Source of the DNA: Parcubacteria group bacterium
GTDB lineage: Bacteria > Patescibacteriota > Patescibacteriia > Patescibacteriales > GWC2-42-12
Direction: 5' to 3'
NCBI GenBank assembly: GCA_016188785.1
Contig: JACPHD010000039.1
Coordinates: 1 to 47,906 of the forward strand
Length of the DNA: 47,906 nucleotides
Shown: piece by piece, positions 20,245 to 28,726 of the stretch
How positions within the stretch are numbered: the first letter of the stretch is position 1
Layout of the letters: every line of letters starts with the position of its first letter
Translations under genes and position numbers: made by a program
Notes under the pieces: generated by a model
Databases searched by the model: none
The model's input: the letters and a program-made list of their open reading frames with translations, nothing else
What the model was told of the DNA's origin: nothing

Positions 20245-20266
20245 AATCACGCTAAATAGCGTGATT
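20245..20266 (+). terminator. Perfect short palindrome in the secA leader
   Basis: AATCACGCTA and TAGCGTGATT pair over ten bases with a two-base centre, followed by TTATAATAATT. It could be a weak terminator, an attenuator of secA, or an operator. Confidence 0.4.
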
Positions 20267-20294
20267 TTATAATAATTAGCGATACTCTCTTGGC

Positions 20295-20362
20295 TGTCAT
20301 TCCGGCCTCCGAGCCGCCCCGCAAAATGCGGGGTGGATTGCGGGTCGGAGCCCGCAATGACA
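20295..20362. repeat. TGTCATTCC-family repeat just before secA
   Basis: TGTCATTCCGGC at the left, GCCCGCAATGACA at the right, with CGCCCCGC/GCGGGG and TTGCGGG/CCCGCAA hairpins. It supplies a false upstream in-frame start for secA. The secA ATG is ten bases to its right. Confidence 0.7.
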
Positions 20363-20371
20363 AAATATTAT

Positions 20372-23254
20372 ATGAGCATAATAGATAAAATTTTTGGCGA
20401 CCCTAATGAAAAAGTTATTAAAAGTTTAAGGCCGATCGTGGAGCAGATCAATAATCTGGAAAAAAAATATCAGGCCATGAGCGATCAGAAATTGCGGGAT
20501 ATGACCGTGGAATTCAGGCAGAGATTGGGGGTGGAGACCGGCGAAGTAAAATCCCCCCGGCCCCCCCTGTTAAAGGGGGAGTTAGATGCAATTCTGCCCG
20601 AGGCGTTTGCCGCGGTGCGCGAGGCGGCCAGAAGAGTTCTCGGCCAGCGCCATTACGATGTTCAGCTGATGGGCGGCATTGTGCTTCATCGCGGCCAAAT
20701 TGCGGAAATGAGAACCGGCGAAGGCAAAACTTTAGTGGCGACTTTACCGGCTTATTTAAACGCACTGGCCGGTCAAGGCGTGCATGTTATAACCGTTAAC
20801 GATTATTTAGCCAAACGCGATGCCGAATGGATGGGGCGGGTGTATGATTTTTTGGGATTAAGTGTTGGTTGTATAACCCACGAACAGGCGTTCAAATTTT
20901 CCGCCGTTCAGAATGACCAAATCCCAAATCCCAAATCCCAAACAAATTCAAATGACCAAAATGAAAGCGAATTAGTTTTAGTGCCGAGAAAACAGGCTTA
21001 TGCCTGCGATATAATTTATGGCACGAACAATGAATACGGTTTTGATTATTTGCGCGATAATATGGCGCCGGATTTAGAATCAATGGTTCAGCGCCCCGCC
21101 CGCCATGCTTCGCAAGGCGAAGCGGGCGGGGGCTTAAGCTACGCGATTGTGGACGAAGTGGATTCAATTTTAATTGATGAAGCGCGCACGCCCTTAATTA
21201 TCAGCGCGCCGGCCGAAGAGTCAACGGATAAATATTATAAATTCGCCCAATTAGTGGAACGGCTGACTGAAAACGAAGACTATAATGTTGACGAAAAAAT
21301 GCGCGCCGCTACTTTAAGCGAAGCCGGCATAGCTAAAATGGAAAAATTTTTGGGCGTGGAAAATATTTATACGGCCGGCGGGATTTCCGAGGTGCATCAT
21401 ATTGAGCAGGCTTTAAAAGCTCGGGTGCTATTTAAGCGCGATCGCGATTATGTAATTAAAGACGGTGAAGTTATTATCGTGGATGAATTTACCGGCCGGT
21501 TAATGCACGGTCGCCGCTATTCCGAAGGCTTGCATCAGGCCATTGAAGCTAAAGAGCAGGTAGACATCCAGCGCGAATCCCAGACTTTAGCTACGGTCAC
21601 TTTTCAAAATTATTTTAGAATGTATCTTAAATTAGCTGGCATGACCGGTACGGCCGTTACTGAAGCCGAGGAATTTTCCAAAATCTATAATTTAGAAACC
21701 GTGGTTATTCCGACCAATCAGCCGTTACAGAGAACCGATCTTAACGATTTAATTTACGCCACGGAAAGCGGAAAATTCCAGGCCGTAGTAGAAGAAGTTA
21801 AGCGCCGGCATGCTCTAGGCCAGCCGGTTTTAGTGGGTACGATTTCCATAGAAAAAAATGAAATTTTAGGCCAGATGCTGGAACGGGAAGGAGTCAGGCC
21901 GCAAATTTTAAACGCCAAATATCATGAAAAAGAAGCGCAAATTATTTCCCAGGCTGGCCGGTTAGGCGCCGTAACCATCGCCACTAACATGGCCGGCCGC
22001 GGCGTGGATATAATTTTAGGCGGAAATCCCACCGATTCTGATGAGCAGTTAAAAGTTAAAGCCGCGGGCGGCTTGCATATCATCGGCACCGAGCGGCATG
22101 AATCAAGGCGCATTGACAATCAGTTAAGAGGCCGGGCCGGGCGGCAGGGCGATCCGGGTTCGTCCCAGTTTTACGTTTCCATGGAAGACGATTTAATGCG
22201 CATTTTTGGCGGCGATCGCATGAAAAATTTAATGGCGACTTTAAAAGTGCCGGCAGATCTGCCCATAGAAAACCGCCTGGTGTCGCGCTCCATTGAATCG
22301 GCTCAGCGCAAGGTGGAAGGCAATAATTTTGATATTAGAAAACATTTGGTGGAATATGATGATGTGATCAATAAACATAGAGAAACGATTTATAAAAAAA
22401 GAAGAGAAATTTTGGAAATGGGGGAAAGAGAAAATGACCAAATCCCAAATCCCAAATCCCAAACAAATTCTAATGATCAAAATTCCAAACAAAATGCAGA
22501 TTCTTTGTCTGCCATAATTTTAGAAATGATTGAAAATGAAATTGAACAGGCCGTGATTTTTCATACGGCCGCGGAAACGGCCGACGACTGGAATATTCAG
22601 GAAATTTATCAGGTAGTCTCAACCATATTTAATGTTGAGCCGAAATTGAAAGATGAATTGGCCGCTTTTTTAAAAAATGGCGATAAGTTAGATAAAGTAA
22701 AAGTTAGAACGAAAATTATTGAACATCTGGCTAATTTAGCCAAAGCCAATTATGAAAAAATCAGCGAATTGGCCGTAGAAGCCGGAGTTAATTGGCAACA
22801 AGTGGAAAAATCAGTTTTAATCAGGTCAATTGACATGTTTTGGATTGAGCACTTAGAAGCCATGGATCATATGCGCGCTGGCATCGGTCTGCGCGGCTAT
22901 GGTCAGCGCGACCCGCTCATAGAATATAAAAAAGAAGCTTATATTTTATATAATGAGCTGAATAATTTAATTCAAAAGCAAGTGGCTTATTCTATTTTTA
23001 AAGTGGCGGATTTAGGCAATTTCGCGGCGCCGGTTTTAAAAACTCGGCCGCAGAATTATATCGCGCCGGCCAAGACTATGGATAAAAATACCGGTTCGTT
23101 TTCGGCCTTCAAGCAAGACGGCGGAGCTAAAAAAAATAGCAATTTAGATCTGGTTCATGAAAAAGTAAAAGACGCTTCGGGGAAAAAACTCGGCCGCAAT
23201 GATCCGTGCTATTGCGGGTCGGGCAAGAAATATAAGAAGTGTCATGGGGCGTGA
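20372..23254 (+). CDS. secA: Preprotein translocase ATPase SecA, with in-frame repeat insertions
   Basis: SecA drives secretory proteins through SecYEG. I start at 'MSIIDKIFG', the usual SecA beginning; the upstream extension is repeat DNA. Walker A 'MRTGEGKTL' lies near residue 112, '[12 protein letters not shown]' and '[16 protein letters not shown]' follow, then 'NMAGRGVDI' and '[13 protein letters not shown]' in the second helicase domain. The C-terminus ends with the zinc SEC-C motif '[19 protein letters not shown]'. At 960 residues it is longer than the common 830-900. Four stretches explain part of this: residues about 60-71 ('[11 protein letters not shown]'), 181-198 and 688-708 (both with '[15 protein letters not shown]'), and 241-254 ('[14 protein letters not shown]'). 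Each is encoded by dispersed repeat DNA. Key motifs are untouched, so it should work. Confidence 0.95.
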   Translation: MSIIDKIFGDPNEKVIKSLRPIVEQINNLEKKYQAMSDQKLRDMTVEFRQRLGVETGEVKSPRPPLLKGELDAILPEAFAAVREAARRVLGQRHYDVQLMGGIVLHRGQIAEMRTGEGKTLVATLPAYLNALAGQGVHVITVNDYLAKRDAEWMGRVYDFLGLSVGCITHEQAFKFSAVQNDQIPNPKSQTNSNDQNESELVLVPRKQAYACDIIYGTNNEYGFDYLRDNMAPDLESMVQRPARHASQGEAGGGLSYAIVDEVDSILIDEARTPLIISAPAEESTDKYYKFAQLVERLTENEDYNVDEKMRAATLSEAGIAKMEKFLGVENIYTAGGISEVHHIEQALKARVLFKRDRDYVIKDGEVIIVDEFTGRLMHGRRYSEGLHQAIEAKEQVDIQRESQTLATVTFQNYFRMYLKLAGMTGTAVTEAEEFSKIYNLETVVIPTNQPLQRTDLNDLIYATESGKFQAVVEEVKRRHALGQPVLVGTISIEKNEILGQMLEREGVRPQILNAKYHEKEAQIISQAGRLGAVTIATNMAGRGVDIILGGNPTDSDEQLKVKAAGGLHIIGTERHESRRIDNQLRGRAGRQGDPGSSQFYVSMEDDLMRIFGGDRMKNLMATLKVPADLPIENRLVSRSIESAQRKVEGNNFDIRKHLVEYDDVINKHRETIYKKRREILEMGERENDQIPNPKSQTNSNDQNSKQNADSLSAIILEMIENEIEQAVIFHTAAETADDWNIQEIYQVVSTIFNVEPKLKDELAAFLKNGDKLDKVKVRTKIIEHLANLAKANYEKISELAVEAGVNWQQVEKSVLIRSIDMFWIEHLEAMDHMRAGIGLRGYGQRDPLIEYKKEAYILYNELNNLIQKQVAYSIFKVADLGNFAAPVLKTRPQNYIAPAKTMDKNTGSFSAFKQDGGAKKNSNLDLVHEKVKDASGKKLGRNDPCYCGSGKKYKKCHGA
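20550..20583. repeat. Palindromic repeat inside secA (insertion i)
   Basis: ATCCCCCCGG...CCCTGTTAAAGGGGGAGTT type hairpin encoding '[11 protein letters not shown]' in frame. SecA orthologues have no such stretch at the end of the first helix region. Confidence 0.65.
20911..20966. repeat. Heptamer repeat inside secA (insertion ii)
   Basis: AATGACC followed by three AAATCCC units and AAACAAATTC. The first 38 bases are identical to those of 22433-22494. The encoded peptide is '[17 protein letters not shown]'. Confidence 0.8.
21093..21133. repeat. GC-rich palindrome inside secA (insertion iii)
   Basis: GCCCCGCCCGC and GCGGGCGGGGGC arms around CTTCGC/GCGAAG. Same family as the inserts in the split tRNA-Thr and tRNA-Gly. 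It encodes '[14 protein letters not shown]'. Confidence 0.75.
22433..22494. repeat. Heptamer repeat inside secA (insertion iv)
   Basis: Second copy of the AAATCCC-type repeat in the same reading frame relative to the unit, so it encodes the same peptide as insertion ii. It continues with TAATGATCAAAATTCCAAAC. Confidence 0.8.
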
Positions 23255-23260
23255 ATAAAA

Positions 23261-23322
23261 TAATTGTATCATTTTGTGCCACCTTATGATACAATTAAAT
23301 TAGATTTAATGATACAATTATT
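23261..23322 (+). promoter_or_regulatory. Triple operator-like repeat before the Fic-like gene
   Basis: The word ATGATACAATTA occurs at about 23286 and 23310, and its reverse complement at 23262, in the 62 bases before the ATG. The last copy touches the start codon. The Fic-like protein has an N-terminal winged-helix domain, so autorepression is a natural reading. Confidence 0.6.
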
Positions 23323-24366
23323 ATGCCTAAATTAACTGAACGACAATTAAATATTTTAGAATTTATTAAGCAGCATAATGGAGCCAGCAATAAAGCGATT
23401 AAAGATTATTTAAAAAATGCTTCCAGAATTACCGTTAATCGCGATTTACGCCGGCTTTTACTTGAGAAACTGATAAAAAAAGAGGGTCAAGGAAGAGGCA
23501 TTCGCTATTTTGAAGCCTCCTCCGGCGAACCGTTTCGTTATTTTGACGCGCAGGAATATTTTAAAAAAGGCCCTGACGAAAGAACCGTGAAATACGAAAG
23601 TTTTAATTTCAATATTTTTAAAAATTTAAAAGAAGTGTTTATTAAAAGTGAATTGAACGAACTGAATATATTAAATGACGATTACAAAAAAAGAATTAAA
23701 AATTTACCGCCGGCGATTATTAAAAAAGAATTTGAACGCTTGACCATTGATTTAAGCTGGAAATCTTCGCGGATTGAAGGCAATACTTACTCGTTATTAG
23801 ACACGGAAATTTTGATTAAAGAACATCGGGAAGCCGAAGGGCACGAAAAAGAAGAAGCCATCATGATACTTAATCATAAGAAAGCCTTAGATTATATTAG
23901 GAATAAAAAAAGCGATTTTAAAAAAATCACTTGGCGTAAAATAGAAAATATTCAAAGGCTGATTGTTGAAGATTTAAAGGTGCAAACCGGCCTAAGGAAA
24001 AAGCCGGTGGGAATTATCGGCACGAGATACCGGCCGCTTGATAATGAACATCAAATTAAAGAAGCGGTTGAAAAAACCGCTGTTAAAATCAATTCGTTTA
24101 AAGACCCTTTTTCTAAAGCGTCTGCGGCCATTTTATTAGTTTCTTACCTTCAGCCGTTTGAAGACGGCAATAAAAGAACCGCCCGTCTTTTAGGCGACGC
24201 CTTGCTTTCAGCTTACAATGCCTGCCCGCTTTCTTTCCGCAGCATTAATGAAGCCGACTATAAAAAAGCGATTATCTTGTTTTACGAACAAAATTCATTA
24301 AGATTTTTTAAAGAATTGTTCATAGAACAGTTTAAATTTGCGGTTCGCAATTATTTTTTAGGCTAG
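23323..24366 (+). CDS. Winged-helix/Fic-domain protein lacking the catalytic histidine
   Basis: Residues 1-70 form a DeoR/MarR-like winged helix ('LTERQLNILEFIKQHNGASN'). The middle carries the class II inhibitory motif 'SSRIEGN' near residue 148. The Fic core is 'YLQPFEDGNKRTARLLGDALL' near residue 275, where the family consensus is HPFx[D/E]GNGRxxR. Here Gln replaces the catalytic His and Lys-Arg replaces Gly-Arg. Fic proteins transfer AMP or other nucleotides to hydroxyl groups; without His this one is probably inactive or has a different chemistry, and may act mainly as a DNA-binding regulator. The promoter region contains three copies of an operator-like word. Confidence 0.82.
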   Translation: MPKLTERQLNILEFIKQHNGASNKAIKDYLKNASRITVNRDLRRLLLEKLIKKEGQGRGIRYFEASSGEPFRYFDAQEYFKKGPDERTVKYESFNFNIFKNLKEVFIKSELNELNILNDDYKKRIKNLPPAIIKKEFERLTIDLSWKSSRIEGNTYSLLDTEILIKEHREAEGHEKEEAIMILNHKKALDYIRNKKSDFKKITWRKIENIQRLIVEDLKVQTGLRKKPVGIIGTRYRPLDNEHQIKEAVEKTAVKINSFKDPFSKASAAILLVSYLQPFEDGNKRTARLLGDALLSAYNACPLSFRSINEADYKKAIILFYEQNSLRFFKELFIEQFKFAVRNYFLG

Positions 24367-24433
24367 AAAGCATGGGTGATAAATATTATAAAAATTTGTC
24401 AAAAAAATAAAAAGTACCATGGGAAATAAAATT

Positions 24434-24622
24434 ATGACAAAAGAAATTTTTGAAAAAGAAATTGCCATGTGCCGAGAATTGTCGAAAAAGAACGGCGGCA
24501 AATGTAATTGGGGTGAATGCGAAAAATGCGGCGTAATTCCTTTGTTATATAAACTAGGCAAGGGTGAAATTTATGAAAAGACGGATGAGGTTAAGAAATT
24601 AAAACGGAATATTTTAATTTAA
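24434..24622 (+). CDS. Small conserved-looking Cys-containing protein
   Basis: 62 residues from the ATG at 24434 (an in-frame ATG at 24419 would add five). 'GGKCNWGECEKCGVIPLLYKL' places three Cys in a C-x5-C-x2-C pattern after a charged helix with another Cys ('IAMCRELSKK'), so a metal site is plausible. It lies between the Fic-like gene and an MNT-HepT pair, on the same strand. I do not recognise a function. Confidence 0.5.
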   Translation: MTKEIFEKEIAMCRELSKKNGGKCNWGECEKCGVIPLLYKLGKGEIYEKTDEVKKLKRNILI

Positions 24623-24669
24623 ATCTGCTGGACAAAATGCATAAATTAAAGTAAGATTAAAATAATTAT

Positions 24670-24969
24670 ATGCGAGAAAAAATAATTGAATTGCAAAAAA
24701 AAATAACGCCGATTTTAGAAAAAAACGGGGTAGTGCGCGCCTCGGTTTTCGGCTCGTTCGCTCGCGGCGAGGAAACGTTGGAGAGCGATATTGATATTTT
24801 GGTTGAATTGCAAAAAGATAAAAGCCTCTTGGACTTAATTCATTTGAAAAACGAGCTAGAGGATTTATTAAGGAGAAAAGTTGATTTATTATCCTATGGC
24901 GGAGTTAATCCTCGTTTGAAAAAATATATCTATAAAGATGATATAAAAATTTATGGAAAAGGACAATAA
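24670..24969 (+). CDS. MntA-like nucleotidyltransferase antitoxin
   Basis: 99 residues with 'VFGSFARGEETLESDIDILVE' (GS...DxD) near residue 26. It overlaps the HepT-like gene by 17 bases. In the characterised MntA-HepT system the enzyme adds AMP to a Tyr of the HepT R-x4-H-x-Y motif, and that motif is present in the partner here. This pair is MNT first, HEPN second. Confidence 0.87.
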   Translation: MREKIIELQKKITPILEKNGVVRASVFGSFARGEETLESDIDILVELQKDKSLLDLIHLKNELEDLLRRKVDLLSYGGVNPRLKKYIYKDDIKIYGKGQ

Positions 24970-25291
24970 TGTTTTTTTAGAGCATATTTTAGAAAGCATA
25001 GAATTCATAGAAAATTATACGGCCGGATTAAGCGAGGAAAATTTTTTTAATTCCATGGAAAAACAGGACGCTATAATCAGAAGGCTGGAAATAATCGGCG
25101 AAGCGGCTAGAAATTTAACCGATAATTTTAAGGCTGGCCAGGCTCATATTCCCTGGCGCGATATCGCTGATTTTAGGAATGTTTTGATTCATGAATATTT
25201 CGGCGTTGACAAAGAAAAAGTTTGGGCGGTGGTCAAGAAGGATTTGCCTGGCCTAAAGCAAGAAATTGAATTTTTATTAAAGAAAAAATAA
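24953..25291 (+). CDS. HepT-like (DUF86) RNase toxin
   Basis: 112 residues, with the complete toxin motif R-x4-H-x-Y in 'FRNVLIHEYFGVD' near residue 80 and the family phrase 'RRLEIIGEAARNL' near 39. The His and Arg are the RNase active site and the Tyr the modification site in studied HepT proteins. It is coupled to the MNT gene by overlap. Confidence 0.9.
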   Translation: MEKDNNVFLEHILESIEFIENYTAGLSEENFFNSMEKQDAIIRRLEIIGEAARNLTDNFKAGQAHIPWRDIADFRNVLIHEYFGVDKEKVWAVVKKDLPGLKQEIEFLLKKK

Positions 25292-25368
25292 CTTGATTTT
25301 ATTTTTTAATTAAATTAAAATGATAAGAGAATGAATTTTATTTGCGCCCGTTTGGGTGTTATTATTTT

Positions 25369-27555
25369 ATGTCCGATAATATTTTACAAAAATTATTTAA
25401 GCCCAGCGCTCGCGGCCGGATCTGGTGGGTTTTTGTTTTTATTATAGCTTTAGTTTTAACCGCCTCGCTCATAAATTTTGGCGGCTATTATAATAAAGTC
25501 GTGGACAAGTTTAAAGCGCCTTTACCCAAAGTCAAAGAAACTTCTTTTAGGTTAGGCTTGGATCTGCTCGGCGGCACGCAACTAACTTATCAGGCCGACG
25601 TTTCGGCGCTCGCGGCCGCGGAAAAAAGCAACGCGGTTGAAGGCGTGCGGGACGTAATTGATCGCCGAATAAATACTTTCGGTGTGAGCGAGCCTAACGT
25701 GCAGATTAATAGAACTTCTGGCGGCGACTACCGGATCATCGTGGAGATGGCCGGCATTAAAGACGTTAAACAAGCCATTAAAATGATCGGCGAAACCCCT
25801 TTGCTTGAATTTAAAGAGCAGAATAATGAAATTAGGAAAATAACGCCGGCAGAAACTAAACAGCTTAATGATTATAATAAAGCGGCCGAGACGCGCGCTA
25901 CCGAAGTTTTAGGCAAAGTTATTTCCGGTGGCGATTTTAAAGCCTTGGCCTCGTCTTACAGCCAGGATGAAAAAACTAAAGCCTTGGGCGGCGATTTGGG
26001 CTATATTACGGAAAAAGATAATGCGGAAATTTATAATTTAGCCAGAAACATCTCGGTGGGTAAAATCAGCCCTGATTTAGGGCGCGTCGCCGCTGGCTTT
26101 GAAATTATTAAAGTTGAAGACAGGCGAGTAAAAATCAATCCCTTTAACAGTCAGGCGGAAAAAGAAGTTAAAGCAGAACACCTGCTGATTTGCTACATCG
26201 GCGCCGCCGGCTGTGAAAGCGGTTTAACCAAAGAGCAGGCCTTAGAAAAAATCAATAAATTAAAACAAACCGCTACGCCGGCTAACTTTAAGGATTTGGT
26301 CAAGCAAAATTCCACCGAGCCGGGCGCGCGCGAACAAGGCGGCGACTTGGGCTGGTTTGGCGCCGGCGCCATGGTTAAGCCGTTTGAAGACGAAGTTTTT
26401 AAACAGGCGGTGGGTACGATTTCCGCTCCAGTGGAAACCGAATTCGGCTGGCACTTGATTCATAAAGAAGAAGAAAGAAAAGTTGAAGAAATTAAAGCCA
26501 GCCATATTTTCATTAAAACTAAAACTGAAGCGGATATTATCGGCCAACAGAGCGAATGGAAAAATACCGAGTTGACCGGAAAAAATTTAAAGTCAGCCGC
26601 GGTGGAATTTAATCCGCAGGATGGTTCGCCCGAAGTGTCGCTAGTTTTTGACGACCAGGGCGCGAAAATGTTTGAAGCGGTTACGGCGCGGAACGTTAGC
26701 AAGCCGGTGGCGATTTATCTGGACGGTTATCCGATCAGCCAGCCTAAAGTTAATGAAAAAATTACCGGCGGCAAAGCCGTGATTTCCGGAAAATTCAGCA
26801 TCACCGAGGCTAAACTATTAGCGCAGAGGCTAAACGCCGGCGCTTTGCCGGTGCCGATTGAATTAGTCAATCAGCAGACCATCGGTCCGAGCTTGGGCCA
26901 AAAATCAGTGGCCGACAGCGCGCGCGCCGGCATTATCGGTTTTATTATTATCGCTTTATTCATGATCATTTTTTATAGATTGCCCGGCTTAATGGCGGTT
27001 TTGGCGCTGACGGTTTATAGTTTAGCGGTTTTTGCCATCTTTAAAATCGGTTTTTCCATGGCGGCCTTGGTTTTGGTCGGCATCTTTCTCTTAATCGGCA
27101 TTACGGTTAACGGCTGGTTTATTTTGTTCGCTTTTTTAAGTTATATTTTATTGTATTTTATCGGCGGTTTGTCGCCGGTAACTTTGACTTTAGCCGGTTT
27201 GGCCGGCGCCATTGTTTCCGTTGGTATGGCCGTGGACGCCAATATTTTAATTTTTGCCAGAATGAAAGAAGAAATCGCCAATGGCAAACCGCTGGCCAGC
27301 GCGATTGAAGTTGGCTTTAAGCGCGCCTGGCCGTCAATCAGGGACAGTAATTTTAATACCTTGATTACTTGTTTTATTTTGATTATGTTCACGACCAGCG
27401 CGGTCAAAGGCTTTGCCGTTACTTTAGGCTTGGGCGTTATTATTTCCATGTTCACTGCTATTTTTATCACCAGGAATTTTTTAAGCCTGATACCAAGTCA
27501 GTGGCTGGAGAAGAGGCCTAGCTTAATAACGTCAATTAAATCAGAAAATAAATGA
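25369..27555 (+). CDS. secD: SecD translocase subunit with two inserted parvulin-type domains
   Basis: SecD works with SecF to complete protein export. The first membrane segment (about 20-40), 'FRLGLDLLGGTQLTYQADV' and the P1 head start, residues 55-145, are normal. Then about 220 residues intervene, holding two PpiC-type peptidyl-prolyl isomerase regions: a partial one at about 170-255 ('GGDLGYITEKDN...GFEIIKVEDRR') and a full one at about 265-390 ('KAEHLLICY', 'GGDLGWFGAGAMVKPFEDEVF', 'TEFGWHLIHK'). The SecD sequence resumes with the P1 base and five membrane segments, including 'GMAVDANILIFARMKEE'. The start is taken at 'MSDNILQKL'. Total 728 residues. secF follows after a repeat. Confidence 0.9.
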   Translation: MSDNILQKLFKPSARGRIWWVFVFIIALVLTASLINFGGYYNKVVDKFKAPLPKVKETSFRLGLDLLGGTQLTYQADVSALAAAEKSNAVEGVRDVIDRRINTFGVSEPNVQINRTSGGDYRIIVEMAGIKDVKQAIKMIGETPLLEFKEQNNEIRKITPAETKQLNDYNKAAETRATEVLGKVISGGDFKALASSYSQDEKTKALGGDLGYITEKDNAEIYNLARNISVGKISPDLGRVAAGFEIIKVEDRRVKINPFNSQAEKEVKAEHLLICYIGAAGCESGLTKEQALEKINKLKQTATPANFKDLVKQNSTEPGAREQGGDLGWFGAGAMVKPFEDEVFKQAVGTISAPVETEFGWHLIHKEEERKVEEIKASHIFIKTKTEADIIGQQSEWKNTELTGKNLKSAAVEFNPQDGSPEVSLVFDDQGAKMFEAVTARNVSKPVAIYLDGYPISQPKVNEKITGGKAVISGKFSITEAKLLAQRLNAGALPVPIELVNQQTIGPSLGQKSVADSARAGIIGFIIIALFMIIFYRLPGLMAVLALTVYSLAVFAIFKIGFSMAALVLVGIFLLIGITVNGWFILFAFLSYILLYFIGGLSPVTLTLAGLAGAIVSVGMAVDANILIFARMKEEIANGKPLASAIEVGFKRAWPSIRDSNFNTLITCFILIMFTTSAVKGFAVTLGLGVIISMFTAIFITRNFLSLIPSQWLEKRPSLITSIKSENK

Positions 27556-27572
27556 TAAATAATTTTCAATAT

Positions 27573-27714
27573 TGTCATTGCGAGCTTCTGAAAGAAGCGA
27601 AGCAATCTCACGGATGAAACATTTGCAGGAAGGTGGTAATATTTTATCGATAATGTATTGTTCGTGAGATTGCTTCGTCGCTTCCGCCTGCTGGCGGAGC
27701 TCCTCGCAATGACA
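27573..27714. repeat. TGTCATTGCGAG-family palindrome between secD and secF
   Basis: Twelve-base perfect terminal repeats (TGTCATTGCGAG and complement). Inner arms GAAGCAATCTCACG and CGTGAGATTGCTTC pair perfectly. It should form a long hairpin in the secDF message. Confidence 0.8.
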
Positions 27715-27723
27715 CTTTGAAAT

Positions 27724-28632
27724 ATGACCAATTTTAAGATAATCCAAAAACGCAATATTTGGCTGGGAATCTCCGGTGCGCTGTTTGTCGTCTTTTTGGC
27801 GGCTTTACTCGTCTGGGGGTTTAAATATGGCATTGATTTTACCGGCGGCAGTTTATTAGAAGTAAAATTCAAGGCCGCCAGGCCGTCAGTCAGCCAGATT
27901 CAGGCTGGTTTGGCCGACGTTAAATTAAGCAGTTTGATTATTCAGCCGGTAGGCGAACAGGACATGATGCTTAAGTTTCAGGAAACCAAAGAAGAAACCC
28001 ATCAGGCCATTTTAAGCAAACTAAACGAGTTGGCGCAAAAAGACAATAAAAATAATTCAATTGAAGAACTGCGCTTTGAATCAGTCGGGCCTTCAATCGG
28101 CGCGGAATTAAAAATTAAATCCCTGTGGGCCATATTTTTTGCTCTCTTGGCCATGCTGTCTTATATTACTTACGCTTTTAGAAAAGTTTCCCGGCCGGTA
28201 GCTTCCTGGAAATATGGCTTAGCCGCGATTATGGCCATGTTTCATGATGTGGTTATTACTATGGGCGTGTTCGCTTTTTTAGGTCATTATTATGAGATAG
28301 AAATAAATACGGCTTTTGTGGCCGCGATTTTAACGGTTTTAGGCTATTCGGTTCATGATACTATCGTGGTATTTGACCGTTTGCGGGAAAATTTGCCTAA
28401 AAGCGATGAAGATTTTGAAGGTACGGTTAATACCAGTTTAAATCAAACCATTGTTCGTTCGCTTAATACTTCTTTAACCGTTTTATTAGTCTTGGCGGCC
28501 ATTATTATTTTCGGTGGCGCTTCTATTAGAACTTTTGTTTTAGCTTTAGCCATCGGCATCGGCATCGGTACCTATTCTTCCATTTTTGTGGCTTCGCCTA
28601 TTTTAGTGGTGTGGGAGCAGTGGAAAAAGTAA
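27724..28632 (+). CDS. secF: Protein translocase subunit SecF
   Basis: 302 residues with six membrane segments: one at 13-33, then 'GIDFTGGSLLEVKF' (the D-x-TGG region), a periplasmic head, and five C-terminal segments including 'AAILTVLGYSVHDTIVVFDRLREN' near residue 205, the SecF signature. It forms a complex with SecD, whose gene ends 169 bases upstream. The ATG is six bases after the repeat element. A terminator follows its stop. Confidence 0.94.
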   Translation: MTNFKIIQKRNIWLGISGALFVVFLAALLVWGFKYGIDFTGGSLLEVKFKAARPSVSQIQAGLADVKLSSLIIQPVGEQDMMLKFQETKEETHQAILSKLNELAQKDNKNNSIEELRFESVGPSIGAELKIKSLWAIFFALLAMLSYITYAFRKVSRPVASWKYGLAAIMAMFHDVVITMGVFAFLGHYYEIEINTAFVAAILTVLGYSVHDTIVVFDRLRENLPKSDEDFEGTVNTSLNQTIVRSLNTSLTVLLVLAAIIIFGGASIRTFVLALAIGIGIGTYSSIFVASPILVVWEQWKK

Positions 28633-28656
28633 GAGTTAAAAAATAAATAACTATTT

Positions 28657-28692
28657 TAAAAACAGCGGCATTTTTATAGGCGGCTGTTTTTT
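28657..28692 (+). terminator. Intrinsic terminator after secF
   Basis: AAAACAGC and GCTGTTTT arms around a loop of 16 bases, ending in TTTTTT. Its tail runs directly into the -35 of the mreB promoter. Confidence 0.7.
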
Positions 28693-28720
28693 GACAAAAA
28701 GCTGATTTTTAAGGTAGACT
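28691..28720 (+). promoter_or_regulatory. mreB promoter giving a leaderless message
   Basis: TTGACA (28691-28696) and TAGACT (28715-28720) with an 18-base spacer. The expected start point, about seven bases after the -10, is the A of the mreB ATG at 28727. Confidence 0.65.
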
Positions 28721-28726
28721 TTAAAC

